Numbered from the stretch's first letter, positions 8,063-16,813 are shown. The stretch: DNA of 43,114 nt from an uncultured Candidatus Melainabacteria bacterium (GCA_937895785.1 CALBKW010000155.1:1-43114); one strand, 5' to 3'. Notes: a model not told the origin generated them from the sequence alone. Translations and numbers: made by a program.

Positions 8063-8759
8063 TTTTTGCATCGACTTCTTTTGAGATACTTAGTGATTGG
8101 TTTAGGCTGTTTGCAAGTTCTCCTGCTGTTTTTGCTGTATAAAACTGTCCTCTTGCTACAAGTGCGACACATTGAAGTTGTGATATATCTTCTGAATCTC
8201 TCACATCGTACGCAATTACGTCTATTTTCAAATTAGGTTGATTTTTGATTTCTCTAACAATAAATGTGCACGGGCTTTCATCACAATTCTCTCCGCCGTC
8301 TGTCAATAAAATTATATGTTTTTTACCTTGATAATTATGTAAGTCCTTATATAGAGCCTGTTTTAGTGAATAAGTTATCGGAGTCATACCCAAAGCACGC
8401 GTTTTTTCAATCTGTTTTGCTATCAAAGCCGAACCACCCATTGTAATTGGTGTCATCAATTTTGATGCCTTACAACTATCATAAGGTGTAAAACCCATTC
8501 TATATCCATAAGCCCTCATGCCGACTTTGTTTTGCGGATTTATATTCGGCAAGATAGAACGCATAGTTTTTAGCATTACATCAATTTTTCTCTCGTTATG
8601 CAAAAATTCATTCATACTATTTGAAAAATCAAGTATAAACAAAGTCTTTTCTTCACCTGTTTTAATATCATAATTGTCGTAATACTGCAGGTTGTAGCTA
8701 TCGGCAAAAGTTTTGCTGACAAATACAAGTAAAATAATAGCTAAAATATATTTTTTCAT
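8049..8759 (-). CDS. Secreted von Willebrand factor A domain protein, 236 aa
   Basis: Signal peptide MKKYILAIILLVFVSKTFA followed by one vWA domain. The metal-ion-dependent adhesion site is visible: DFSNS at 44-48 (DxSxS), a Thr in GMTPITYSL, and the Asp of LLTDGGE. Four or more cysteines (DSCKAS, GGENCDESPC, LQCVALV) suggest disulfides outside the cytoplasm. The vWA domain probably mediates protein or ligand binding in the periplasm or on the surface; no partner is encoded alongside. The gene converges on mtaB and their coding ends overlap. No membrane anchor is visible at the C-terminus. Confidence 0.8.
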   Translation of the reverse strand: MKKYILAIILLVFVSKTFADSYNLQYYDNYDIKTGEEKTLFILDFSNSMNEFLHNERKIDVMLKTMRSILPNINPQNKVGMRAYGYRMGFTPYDSCKASKLMTPITMGGSALIAKQIEKTRALGMTPITYSLKQALYKDLHNYQGKKHIILLTDGGENCDESPCTFIVREIKNQPNLKIDVIAYDVRDSEDISQLQCVALVARGQFYTAKTAGELANSLNQSLSISKEVDAKIIPR

Positions 8760-8816
8760 AATCTCAATTTAACGCTGTATTTTAAGTTTTTAAATTCCTC
8801 TATTATCCGATATTTA

Positions 8817-8825
8817 TGCTAAAAT
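8817..8825 (+). promoter_or_regulatory. Extended -10 promoter of the lyase/parvulin operon
   Basis: TGCTAAAAT, about 22 bases before the ATG at 8848. The same TGCTAAAAT occurs at 23874-23882 and 33019-33027, so it looks like a recurrent promoter form in this genome. A Shine-Dalgarno (AAGAGGA) follows at about 8834. Confidence 0.55.
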
Positions 8826-8847
8826 TTTATAAAAAGAGGAATTAATA

Positions 8848-10086
8848 ATGAACGCACAAGAAGAAATAAAAAAGGCTGAAGCTGCCGTAAAAACAGAATT
8901 TGAATACATTGATGAAATCAGAGATTTTAACCAAGCAAAAGTTTTGAAAGCATTTTATGATAACAAAGTAGCTCCAGAACATTTTTACACAGTTTCAGGC
9001 TACGGACACGACGATTTAGGACGTGAAGTTTTAGACAAAGTTTATGCGCAAACTTTTGGTGCAGAAAAAGCAATCGTTAGAACTCACTTCGCAACAGGAA
9101 CTCACACGCTTGCTTGCGCATTATTTGGAAATTTACATGCTGGCGACAAACTTGTTTCAGTTGCTGGAACACCTTATGACACAATGAGAGAAGTTATCGG
9201 GCTTACAGGTTGCGAACTTAGCAAAAGAAATTCGCTAATCGGCAATGGCATTTTATACGATGAAGTTCCTCTTTTAAACGGCACTGACATTGATTTTGAA
9301 ACACTAGAAAAGAAAATTGATGACTCTGTAACTATGGTTACAATTCAACGTTCAAGAGGTTATGAAACTAGAAAATCACTTACAATAGACGTTATTGAAC
9401 GAATTTGCAAGGTTGTAAAATCTAAAAATCCTAACTGCATTTGCTTCGTAGACAACTGCTATGGCGAATTTACAGAAAAGAAAGAACCATTAGAAGTAGG
9501 CGCAGACCTTATGGGCGGTTCATTAATCAAAAACCCAGGGGGTGGAATTGTTGAAACAGGCGGTTATATCGCAGGTAAGGCAGAACTCGTTGATGCCGCA
9601 GCAATAAGACTTACAGCTCCAGGAGTTGGTGCAGAAGCTGGCGCAATGTTAAACCAACATCGTTTAATTTTCCAAGGTTTCTTTATGGCACCTTCAATTG
9701 TTGCAGATGTTTTGAAGGGCTTAACTCTTGCCTCTAAAGTGTTTGAAGATATGGGTTACATCTCAACTCCAAAATATCACGACAAAAGAACTGATATTAT
9801 TCAAACAATCACATTCAACCACAAAGAAGCTTTGATTAAGTTCTGTCAAACTGTTCAGGCTCTTTCGCCAATTAACGCTTATGTAACTCCAATCCCAGAA
9901 TTAATCCCTGGATATGAAGATGAAGTTATTATGGCTGGAGGAACATTCATTGAAGGTTCTACAATTGAACTTTCTGCAGACGGTCCAATTAGACCACCTT
10001 ATGCGGTATTCTTCCAAGGCGGTTTGAATTACGCACATATCAAATTATGTTTGACTGGTATTTTAGAAAACTTCAAGGAACTTTAA
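8848..10086 (+). CDS. Methionine gamma-lyase family protein (aluminium-resistance type), 412 aa
   Basis: PLP-dependent fold-type-I protein of the Met_gamma_lyase/aluminium-resistance family. N-terminal YTVSGYGHDDLGREVLDKVY and ATGTHTLACALFG match the PLP-phosphate-binding region; FVDNCYGEFTE contains the Asp that binds the pyridine nitrogen; MGGSLIKNPGGG holds the Schiff-base Lys. The family is probably a C-S lyase or related beta/gamma-eliminating enzyme, but its true substrate is poorly established, so a role in methionine breakdown is inference. Good Shine-Dalgarno AAGAGGA before the ATG. Its stop overlaps the start region of the parvulin gene, so the two are coupled. Confidence 0.85.
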   Translation: MNAQEEIKKAEAAVKTEFEYIDEIRDFNQAKVLKAFYDNKVAPEHFYTVSGYGHDDLGREVLDKVYAQTFGAEKAIVRTHFATGTHTLACALFGNLHAGDKLVSVAGTPYDTMREVIGLTGCELSKRNSLIGNGILYDEVPLLNGTDIDFETLEKKIDDSVTMVTIQRSRGYETRKSLTIDVIERICKVVKSKNPNCICFVDNCYGEFTEKKEPLEVGADLMGGSLIKNPGGGIVETGGYIAGKAELVDAAAIRLTAPGVGAEAGAMLNQHRLIFQGFFMAPSIVADVLKGLTLASKVFEDMGYISTPKYHDKRTDIIQTITFNHKEALIKFCQTVQALSPINAYVTPIPELIPGYEDEVIMAGGTFIEGSTIELSADGPIRPPYAVFFQGGLNYAHIKLCLTGILENFKEL

Positions 10087-10088
10087 TG

Positions 10089-10448
10089 ATGAAAAAACTT
10101 TTAATTTCATTTTTTGCACTGAGCATTTTTTCAATAATGCCCGCTTATGCGCAAGAATGTACAGCCGTAAGAGCAAGCCATATCTTGGTTAAAACCGAAT
10201 CTGATGCAAAATTAATGCGTAGTTACGTAGAAAAAGGGCTACCTTTTGAAGATGTTGCGGCAGGTTTTTCTCAATGTCCGTCAAAACGCAATGGCGGAGA
10301 TTTGGGCTATTTTAGACGTGGAAAAATGGTAAAAGAATTTGAAAATGCAGCATTTTCTATGGAAAAAGGTGAAATTTCTGAACCTGTAAAAACACAATTC
10401 GGTTGGCACATCATAAAAGTTACAGACAAAGTCTGCCCAGAAAAGTAG
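10089..10448 (+). CDS. Secreted parvulin-type peptidyl-prolyl isomerase, 119 aa
   Basis: Short single-domain PpiC/rotamase. Signal peptide MKKLLISFFALSIFSIMPAYA, then the parvulin core: ASHILVKTESDA, a GLPFEDVA helix, FSQCPSKRNGGDLGYFRRGKMVKEFENAAF, and C-terminal VKTQFGWHIIKV. It would catalyse prolyl cis-trans isomerisation and aid folding outside the cytoplasm. Starts at 10086 (overlapping the lyase stop as TAATG) and 10089 are both possible; 10089 begins MKK and is 8 bases after AAGGAA. A start at 10047 is open but would put 14 extra residues before the signal peptide. Three cysteines (QECT, SQCP, KVCPEK). Confidence 0.9.
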   Translation: MKKLLISFFALSIFSIMPAYAQECTAVRASHILVKTESDAKLMRSYVEKGLPFEDVAAGFSQCPSKRNGGDLGYFRRGKMVKEFENAAFSMEKGEISEPVKTQFGWHIIKVTDKVCPEK

Positions 10449-10485
10449 TTAATTATTCTAAATTTTGTTAATAATTTTTTAGCAC

Positions 10486-10815
10486 TTAAAACAACTGTGC
10501 ATTAAAGAAGATACCTTCTTCCGACACTTCTTCAAAAAGTTCTTCTTCTTTTTTCAAAGATTGAACTGTATGAGGGTGCAAATCAATAAATACGTCAAAA
10601 TCTTCTTCAATTTTGCCAATTATGCGCCAAATTTTTTCACGTTGTTCCTTTGATTGTTCTTTATCGAAAATTGCAACTAGTTCAATGTCTTCGTCTTCGT
10701 GCATTTTGCCGTCCAGAAACAAGCCAAACAAGTAAATTCCACTAAAATCGTCGCTATATTCTTTTTTCAAATCTTTAATTAATTCGACAATAACATCGTC
10801 AATCTTGTTTGTCAT
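10486..10815 (-). CDS. Degenerate nucleotidyltransferase-like protein, 109 aa
   Basis: The layout resembles minimal nucleotidyltransferases (MNT): a helix, then GIYLFGLFLDGKMHEDEDIEL and a beta strand VAIF. The usual GS-x-x-x-G and SDIDL are altered to GL and EDIEL: the Ser is lost and the second Asp is Glu, so catalysis is doubtful. A second conserved acidic position may be in FDVFIDLH. It is coupled to hisS by a stop/start overlap at 10815. MNT proteins often pair with HEPN toxins, but no HEPN gene is nearby, so a toxin-antitoxin role is not supported. Confidence 0.6.
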   Translation of the reverse strand: MTNKIDDVIVELIKDLKKEYSDDFSGIYLFGLFLDGKMHEDEDIELVAIFDKEQSKEQREKIWRIIGKIEEDFDVFIDLHPHTVQSLKKEEELFEEVSEEGIFFNAQLF

Positions 10816-12053
10816 TATTTAATAAGACTCCCAAGTTCTTCACGTTTTGCAGAAATTTGTTCAGAATTTGCAAGATTTTTTACCGAAACTGTACCGTTTT
10901 GGATTTCGTCTTCACCTAGGATTACAGCAAAACGAGCAACTTTTGATGCTTTTTCAAGTTGTTTTGTGAATTTTTTATTTGTCATATCAAAATCAACAGA
11001 CAAACCTGATTTTCTCATATCACCTACAAGTTTAATTGCTTCTTCTTGGTTTGTTGAAACAACATAAGCATCTAGTTTTTGGGCTTCTCTTGCAGGAAGT
11101 AAAGAAATTAATCTTTCCATACCCATTGCAAAACCAACGGCTGGAGTATCTTCACCACCTAAGTTTCTAACCAAACTGTCATAACGACCACCACCGCAAA
11201 CGGCATTTTGTGAACCTAAATTATTAGATTTGATTTCAAAAACTGTTCTGTTATAATAATCCAAACCTCTTACCAATAGTTTGTTTACAGAGTATTTAAT
11301 ACCTAAAACATCTAAATATTTTTTTACTGCTTCAAAGTGATCATGACATTCAGGACAAATAAATTCTGATGTAATAACCTCTTTAACTTCAGGTTTTTCA
11401 TAAATTGCTTTACAGTCTTCAACTTTGCAATCTAACAAACGTAATGGATTTTTTTCATAACGTTTTTGGCAATCTGGGCAAAGGTCTTGTAAATATGGTT
11501 TTAAGATTGCTTTTAATTTTGTTTTATATTCTTCACGACAAGTAGGACAACCAAGAGAGTTGATTTCTACGTCTAAATCGTTTAAGCCAATTTCATTTAA
11601 GTAACTTACTGCCAATGAAATAGCTTCAACATCTGCTGTTGGTTGAGCTATGCCAAACATTTCCATACCAACTTGGTGGAATTGTCGTTGACGACCAGCT
11701 TGAGGACGTTCATATCTAAACATTGGTCCTTTGTACCATAATTTTACTGGTGCGGGAAGTCTATGCATACCGTTTTCAATATAAGAACGAACCACGCCTG
11801 CTGTATTTTCAGGGCGAAGTGTTAATGAACGTTCTGACTTTTCAAACGTATACATTTCTTTGTTTACGATATCTGTTGTATCACCAACACCTCGAGCAAA
11901 AAGTTCTGTTGCTTCAAAAATTGGTGTTCTAATTTCTTTAAATCCAGCTCTTGAGAAAACTCTATTCGCTGCATCTTCAATAAAGTGCCAACTATCCATT
12001 TCTGTTGGCAAAATGTCCTTTGTACCTTTTTGTACTGTAATAATCTTAGCCAT
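10815..12053 (-). CDS. hisS: Histidyl-tRNA synthetase, 412 aa
   Basis: Class II synthetase charging tRNA-His. Motif 1 region near FKEIRTPIFE, motif 2 as MFRYERPQAGRQRQFHQVGMEMFG, the histidine-specific LVRGLDYYNRTVFEI, and motif 3 AVGFAMGMERL. The C-terminal anticodon-binding domain follows. An in-frame GTG at 12092 would add MLALFTYLYYHFA, which is not family-like; the start is placed at the ATG at 12053 (MAKIITVQKGTKDILP). That ATG lacks a Shine-Dalgarno but has TACCAT six bases upstream. Cysteines in LGCPTCREE, CPDCQ, CKVEDC and CPECH suggest a structural zinc-binding insert. Confidence 0.96.
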   Translation of the reverse strand: MAKIITVQKGTKDILPTEMDSWHFIEDAANRVFSRAGFKEIRTPIFEATELFARGVGDTTDIVNKEMYTFEKSERSLTLRPENTAGVVRSYIENGMHRLPAPVKLWYKGPMFRYERPQAGRQRQFHQVGMEMFGIAQPTADVEAISLAVSYLNEIGLNDLDVEINSLGCPTCREEYKTKLKAILKPYLQDLCPDCQKRYEKNPLRLLDCKVEDCKAIYEKPEVKEVITSEFICPECHDHFEAVKKYLDVLGIKYSVNKLLVRGLDYYNRTVFEIKSNNLGSQNAVCGGGRYDSLVRNLGGEDTPAVGFAMGMERLISLLPAREAQKLDAYVVSTNQEEAIKLVGDMRKSGLSVDFDMTNKKFTKQLEKASKVARFAVILGEDEIQNGTVSVKNLANSEQISAKREELGSLIK

Positions 12054-12059
12054 AGCAAA

Positions 12060-12065
12060 ATGGTA
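12060..12065 (-). promoter_or_regulatory. Candidate -10 box for a leaderless hisS
   Basis: TACCAT on the minus strand, exactly six bases before the ATG at 12053. A weaker match than the TATAAT sites, but same spacing and no Shine-Dalgarno. Confidence 0.4.
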
Positions 12066-12151
12066 GTACAAATAAGTGAATAAGGCAAGCACTCCTATAA
12101 ATTTGCTCTATAAGTTTTGTTTGAGTTATCATGTAGTTAAGAGGAATTAAA

Positions 12152-13570
12152 ATGTATAACGTAAAATCACTTAAAGCCGAAGAATTTATTGATGATGGCG
12201 AAATTTTGTCTACGATTGATTATGCAGAACAAAATAAAAACAACAAAGAGTTAATTGAAAATATTTTAAAAAAAGCGGAAGAAAGAAAGGGCTTATCTCA
12301 CCGTGACGCAAGCGTTTTGTTAGCTTGCGAAGATGAGGAAATTAACAAAAAAATTTTTAAACTTGCAGAACAAATTAAAAAAGATTTTTACGGAAACAGA
12401 ATTGTTTTATTCGCTCCACTTTATCTTTCAAATTATTGTGTAAACGGTTGTGTTTATTGCCCTTATCACGCAAAAAACAAAGATATTCCTCGCAAAAAAA
12501 TGACTCAAGAAGAAATTGAAAGAGAAGTTATTGCACTTCAAGATATGGGACACAAACGACTTGCTATTGAAACAGGCGAAGACCCTGTTAACAACCCTAT
12601 TGAGTACATTTTAGAAAGTTTAAAAACAATTTATAGCATAAAACATAAGAATGGTGCAATTCGTCGAGCAAACGTAAATATTGCGGCAACAACTGTTGAA
12701 AATTACAGAAAATTAAAAGAAGCAGGTATCGGAACATATATTTTATTCCAAGAAACATACAACAAAGAACGTTATGAACGCTTACACCCAACAGGTCCGA
12801 AACATAACTATGCATACCACACAGAAGCAATGGATAGAGCTATGAAAGGCGGAATTGACGATGTCGGTTTAGGCGTTTTGTTTGGACTTTCAACTTACAA
12901 ATACGAATTTGCAGGACTTTTAATGCATGCTGAACACTTAGAAGCAGTGCATGGCGTAGGTCCACATACAATAAGTGTTCCAAGAATTAGGAAAGCAAAC
13001 GATATTGACCCAAGTGCATTTAAAAACGGTATTAATGATGATACTTTCTGCAAAATTGTCGCTTGTATCAGAATTGCTGTTCCTTATACTGGAATGATTG
13101 TATCTACAAGAGAATCAAAAGAAGTTAGAGAAAGAGTTTTACACTTAGGTATATCTCAAATTTCAGGCGGTTCAAAAACATCGGTTGGTGGATACGATGA
13201 AAACGATTATACAGAAGAGGACTCCTCTCAATTTGATGTTACTGATACTAGAACTTTAGATGAAGTTATGAAGTGGCTTATGGAAATAGGCTACCTTCCA
13301 AGCTTTTGCACAGCTTGTTACAGAGAAGGTCGTACGGGCGAAAGATTTATGGATATATGTAAATCTAAACAAATTCAAAATTTCTGCCACCCAAACGCAA
13401 TCATGACTTTGAAAGAGTATTTGGAAGATTATGCAAAACCCGAAACAAAAGCTGTTGGCGATAAATTAATTGAAAAAGAATTGGAAACTCTTGAAAGCGA
13501 AAATGTTAAAAAAATAACTAAAGAAAATGTAGAAAAAATTGCTCACGGTGAAAGAGATTTTAGATTTTAA
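12152..13570 (+). CDS. hydG: [FeFe]-hydrogenase H-cluster maturase HydG, 472 aa
   Basis: Radical-SAM tyrosine lyase that makes the CO and CN ligands for the H-cluster. The radical-SAM site is CVNGCVYC with Cys96, Cys100 and Cys103. The C-terminal cluster motif that separates HydG from ThiH-type enzymes is exact: CTAC, then 22 residues, then Cys (CX2CX22C), within LPSFCTACYREGRTGERFMD. The segments ETGEDPVNNPIEYI and LFQETYNKERYERLHP are typical. Good Shine-Dalgarno AAGAGG; a TATCAT box at 12127-12132. HydE, HydF and the hydrogenase are not in the window. Its stop overlaps the convergent pilin fragment by four bases. It points to an anaerobic hydrogen metabolism. Confidence 0.95.
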   Translation: MYNVKSLKAEEFIDDGEILSTIDYAEQNKNNKELIENILKKAEERKGLSHRDASVLLACEDEEINKKIFKLAEQIKKDFYGNRIVLFAPLYLSNYCVNGCVYCPYHAKNKDIPRKKMTQEEIEREVIALQDMGHKRLAIETGEDPVNNPIEYILESLKTIYSIKHKNGAIRRANVNIAATTVENYRKLKEAGIGTYILFQETYNKERYERLHPTGPKHNYAYHTEAMDRAMKGGIDDVGLGVLFGLSTYKYEFAGLLMHAEHLEAVHGVGPHTISVPRIRKANDIDPSAFKNGINDDTFCKIVACIRIAVPYTGMIVSTRESKEVRERVLHLGISQISGGSKTSVGGYDENDYTEEDSSQFDVTDTRTLDEVMKWLMEIGYLPSFCTACYREGRTGERFMDICKSKQIQNFCHPNAIMTLKEYLEDYAKPETKAVGDKLIEKELETLESENVKKITKENVEKIAHGERDFRF

Positions 13571-14049
13571 ATAAATATAAAAGAGGCGCGAGATTTTGAT
13601 ACCTTCATAAATTCAGTTAATCTCTCTTCAAATCTAATAATAATGTCATTGGTACTACTAAGACCGCTAGACCATTCTGTAACAGGTCCATACACTGCCT
13701 CTGCACGACCTAGTGCATCTGTTATATTTTGACGAATCTTTTTAACTTTAGTAACTTTTTCTTTATTTGCAGTTGAAGAACTTAAGTTTGGAATAGTCAA
13801 CACTGCAACCACGCCAATAATGCCCATTACAATTAGGGTTTCTGCAAGAGTGAAGGCAAGGGCTTTTTTTAGATTTTTAAAGATACCACAACGCACTTCG
13901 TTTGCGCGGTATGACGGAGTATTAAATACGTTGTCACCCTGAACCCGTTTCAGGGTCGCATGGTCTCTTTGGAATAACATTGCGATTCCGAAACAACCTC
14001 TAACAAAACAATTCACAGGATTATTTTGCTCGGCAGAGTGGAATGACAT
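13567..14049 (-). pseudogene. Truncated type IV pilin-like gene with a repeat-derived 5' end
   Basis: The core reads LAFTLAETLIVMGIIGVVAVLTIPNL, a prepilin cleavage site (A-F, with Glu at +5) and hydrophobic N-terminal helix. The C-terminal domain is only about 75 residues (ending TEFMKVSKSRASFIFI) against about 200 in the pilin-like protein at 27047. The first 40 codons (MSFHSAEQNN...) come from the dispersed repeat at 13932-14048, and the next 16 (VFNTPSYRANEV...) include a second palindrome at 13883-13912. No ribosome binding site is placed for a start next to the pilin helix. Probably a non-functional remnant, though the frame is open throughout. It lies 14 bases after the nuclease-family gene. 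Confidence 0.6.
13932..14048 (-). repeat. Dispersed repeat element, copy 1 (inside the pilin ORF)
   Basis: About 117 bp. On the minus strand it begins TGTCATTCC and ends TTCAGGGTGACA, with an internal ACCCTGAA/TTCAGGGT palindrome (13936-13956). It shares with copy 2 the segment AATCGCAATG...TTCCAAA...GAC then ATGCGACC. Confidence 0.7.
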
Positions 14050-14063
14050 TAAAATTATATTTA

Positions 14064-14573
14064 TTATTGGTCTGTTTCTTCGTGACCTTTTAATAATTTT
14101 TCAAAATCTGATGGTTTAATGCTTTGAACAAAAGACTTAAATTCTTGTGCTTCTTCTTCATCTTTTGCTGGGTCTGTTGAAACAGCACCTTCTGAAAGGA
14201 CGTTTGCAGCAACAAAAATTGGAGCATCAACTCTGATTGCAACAGCAATTGCATCTGATGGACGACAATCAATTTCTAGTGGTTCTTCGCCTTCTTTTGT
14301 CAAAACTAAAGTTGCAAAATATGTGTCTTTTTCAACGTCATCAATTTCAACTTTTTCAAGTTCATAACCTGTTTGTTTAATAATTCCGATGATTAAATCG
14401 TGAGTCATAGGTCTTGCAACAGTAAGGTTTTCAATTTTTCTAATAATAGCACTTGCTTCAGCGGAACCAATCCAAATAGGAAGGGCTTTTCTATTGTCTT
14501 TATCATTCAAAACAACGATAGGAGAACCTGTCCTTGTATCAAGTGCAATACCCATAACACGCATTTCAATCAT
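14064..14573 (-). CDS. Bifunctional nuclease family protein (DUF151), 169 aa
   Basis: Matches the DUF151 family: MIEMRVMGIALDTRTGSPIVVL at the start, LPIWIGSAEASAI, RPMTHDLI, and the conserved EIDCRPSDAIAVAIRVDAPIFV core. Plant and bacterial members have been reported with DNase/RNase activity, but physiological function is unclear; many bacteria carry it as a single housekeeping gene. Acidic C-terminal tail (KDEEEAQEFKSFVQ). Preceded by AGAGG. It is the third gene of a ruvB-yibE-DUF151 minus-strand cluster, 13 bases after the yibE-like gene. Confidence 0.9.
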   Translation of the reverse strand: MIEMRVMGIALDTRTGSPIVVLNDKDNRKALPIWIGSAEASAIIRKIENLTVARPMTHDLIIGIIKQTGYELEKVEIDDVEKDTYFATLVLTKEGEEPLEIDCRPSDAIAVAIRVDAPIFVAANVLSEGAVSTDPAKDEEEAQEFKSFVQSIKPSDFEKLLKGHEETDQ

Positions 14574-14586
14574 AGTTTATAACCTC

Positions 14587-15729
14587 TTAATTTTCTTCAT
14601 TTTCGTCGACATCTAAGTCATTTTCTATCATTATATCATCAATTTTGTTTTTGTTAACTCTAACCAAGTGAGCAGATACAATTGCAGTAATCGGAACACA
14701 AGCGACAAGTGCAATACTACCAATCATTGCAGAGCAAATTTCTGTAACCACTTGATTTAGATTAAAGAATTTTTGCAAATCAATATTTTGTGACAATAAT
14801 ACAAGTGGCAAAGATGAACCCAAATATACTAAAATCAACGTATTCGCCATTGTACCTATAATATCTTTACCTACATTCATGCCTGACAAGAACAAATCTT
14901 TCGTTGTCATTTTAGGATTAATTATATAAAACTCATTAATACTACTTGCAATAGACATGCCTGTATCCATTACAGCACCTAATGTTGCTAAGATAACAGA
15001 GGCTGTAAGTATACCTTTAAAGTCTAAATTAGGGTCTGCTGAATACAAATACATCGTTTCTTCACAACAAAAACCTGTAAGTCTTGCAAATTTAATTGCC
15101 ATAATTGACAAGAAAGATGCAAACAACAAACTTCCGATAACTCCAATACTTGCAGATGTACTCTTGTGGTTAAATCCGCCAACTGTGTACATTGTAAGTA
15201 AGGTCGAAAGTAAACTTACGATGAGTGCAGAAATAATCGGATTAAATCCAGCTCTAACCATTGGTGACATAACAAACAAAATCAGAACAACTGTAAAAAC
15301 AATTGAAAGCAAACTATTAAGCCCTTTTAACTTACCAACGATTAGTAACATTGCAACAAATATTGCCGTTAAAACATACACAAAATTTATTCTATGAATA
15401 TCTGCGATGTCATAATTTATAGTTTCGCCGTCTTCTTCCATTTCTGAGTGAAGAATAACCTTATCACCCTTATGTAAAAAGATATCGTAATAAGGATTAT
15501 TTGTAATCATATTAGTTGTTTTAAACTCTTGCCCCTTAAATTCGCCTGTCAAGAGTTTTATTGTCACCAGTTGTTTAACTTGGCTTTTGTCAGAGTAATT
15601 TTGTTCAACATCTTCGTACTGAACACTTTGAACTCGTCCAAGTTCAGATTTCATAACCTTTTCATCGTTTTGAGCAAACACAGGCAAACTCAAAAACATT
15701 ACAAAAATAATTATTATAAATTTTTTCAT
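14587..15729 (-). CDS. YibE/F-like multi-pass membrane protein, 380 aa
   Basis: Signal-type N-terminus MKKFIIIIFVMFLSLPVFA, then an extracytoplasmic beta-rich region of about 100 residues (VQSVQYEDVEQNY, VTIKLLTGEFKGQEF, KGDKVILHSEMEED), followed by about seven or eight hydrophobic helices from residue 130 onward. The arrangement and the LGAVMDTGMSIASSINE segment fit the YibE/F family, whose substrate is not known. It starts 4 bases after the ruvB stop and is followed closely by the DUF151 gene. Acidic cytoplasmic tail at the C-terminus. Confidence 0.85.
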   Translation of the reverse strand: MKKFIIIIFVMFLSLPVFAQNDEKVMKSELGRVQSVQYEDVEQNYSDKSQVKQLVTIKLLTGEFKGQEFKTTNMITNNPYYDIFLHKGDKVILHSEMEEDGETINYDIADIHRINFVYVLTAIFVAMLLIVGKLKGLNSLLSIVFTVVLILFVMSPMVRAGFNPIISALIVSLLSTLLTMYTVGGFNHKSTSASIGVIGSLLFASFLSIMAIKFARLTGFCCEETMYLYSADPNLDFKGILTASVILATLGAVMDTGMSIASSINEFYIINPKMTTKDLFLSGMNVGKDIIGTMANTLILVYLGSSLPLVLLSQNIDLQKFFNLNQVVTEICSAMIGSIALVACVPITAIVSAHLVRVNKNKIDDIMIENDLDVDENEEN

Positions 15730-15733
15730 TTTT

Positions 15734-16798
15734 CTAATCTCCGAAAAGACTTTGCTGAGCAGAGTTTTGCTTAATTCCTAAATGTCTATAACCCTGAGGT
15801 GATATTTTTCTACCTTGTGGGGTTCTTTGCAACAAACCTATTTGCAACAAATACGGTTCACAAACATCTTCTAAAGTTCTGATATCTTCACCCAAAGCGG
15901 CTGCGAGCGTATTGATGCCAACAGGACCACCGTCATATTTTTCAATAATCATAGTTAATAAGGCTCTATCAGTTGAATCTAAACCATATTCATCAATTTT
16001 CAATGCCTTCAACGAATTTTTTGCGACTTCTTCTGTAATTTCGCCATCATATTTTACAATTGCAAAATCTGAAACCCTTTTTACAAGTCTATTTGCAATA
16101 CGTGGAGTTCCTCTTGAGCATTTTGCAATAGCATACGCACCTTCGTCTGTAATTTTTATATCTAAAATTCCTGCGGTACGTTTGATTACTTGAGCCAATT
16201 CGTCAAAATTATAGAATTGAAGTCTGTGAACAATTCCAAATCTATCTCTTAATGGTCCTGACAAAGCACCCGCTTTTGTTGTTGCACCAATTAAAGTGAA
16301 TTTAGGTAACGGAAGCCTCATTGTTTTTACAGTTTGGCTTTTTCCAGTTGTCATATCTAGGTAAAAATCCTCCATTGCTGGATAAAGGATTTCTTCTGTA
16401 ACCTTATTCAAGCGGTGAATTTCGTCTATGAACAAAACCTCACCACCTTTTAAAGACATCAAAATTCCAATAATATCTCTTGGGCGTTCTAGTGCTGGTG
16501 CTGACGTAATTTTTAAATCTGCACCCATTTGTTCTGCAATAACTCCAGCAAGTGTTGTTTTACCCAATCCTGGAGGTCCATAAAACAACATGTGATCTAA
16601 GTTTGTTTCACGTTTTTTTGCCGCTTCAATTGAAATTTGCAAAGTTTCTTTTAATTCAGATTGACCGATATAACTCTCAAAATTTTTCGGGCGAATTGAG
16701 TTCTCAAAAGTCTTGTCGTATTCGATTGTTTCGGCATTTACGACAGGGTTCTTTTTTATATTTTTTTTAAAATCGTCATCATCTGATATTATTGCCAT
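15734..16798 (-). CDS. ruvB: Holliday junction branch-migration ATPase RuvB, 354 aa
   Basis: AAA+ motor of the RuvAB branch migration complex in recombination repair. Begins with a charged 25-residue lead, then IRPKNFESYIGQSELK; Walker A GPPGLGKTT; Walker B FIDEIHR; sensor 1 LIGATTKAGAL; arginine-finger region GPLRDRFGIV; and a C-terminal winged helix ending in RTPQGRKISPQGYRHLG. Standard length. The ATG at 16798 has no Shine-Dalgarno; TGTTACCAT ends six bases upstream, suggesting a leaderless message. First gene of the minus-strand ruvB-yibE-DUF151 cluster. Confidence 0.97.
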   Translation of the reverse strand: MAIISDDDDFKKNIKKNPVVNAETIEYDKTFENSIRPKNFESYIGQSELKETLQISIEAAKKRETNLDHMLFYGPPGLGKTTLAGVIAEQMGADLKITSAPALERPRDIIGILMSLKGGEVLFIDEIHRLNKVTEEILYPAMEDFYLDMTTGKSQTVKTMRLPLPKFTLIGATTKAGALSGPLRDRFGIVHRLQFYNFDELAQVIKRTAGILDIKITDEGAYAIAKCSRGTPRIANRLVKRVSDFAIVKYDGEITEEVAKNSLKALKIDEYGLDSTDRALLTMIIEKYDGGPVGINTLAAALGEDIRTLEDVCEPYLLQIGLLQRTPQGRKISPQGYRHLGIKQNSAQQSLFGD

Positions 16799-16804
16799 AT
16801 TTTT

Positions 16805-16813
16805 ATGGTAACA
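16805..16813 (-). promoter_or_regulatory. Extended -10 promoter for a leaderless ruvB
   Basis: TGTTACCAT, then six bases, then the ATG at 16798 on the minus strand. Confidence 0.5.

Noticed and set aside
10486..10815. MNT/HEPN toxin-antitoxin pair
   Set aside because: There is no HEPN-like gene next to it; the neighbours are hisS and a parvulin, and the active-site motifs are altered.
10815..12092. hisS starting at the GTG at 12092
   Set aside because: The extra 13 residues are hydrophobic and unlike HisS; the ATG at 12053 gives the family start MAKIITVQKGTKDILP.
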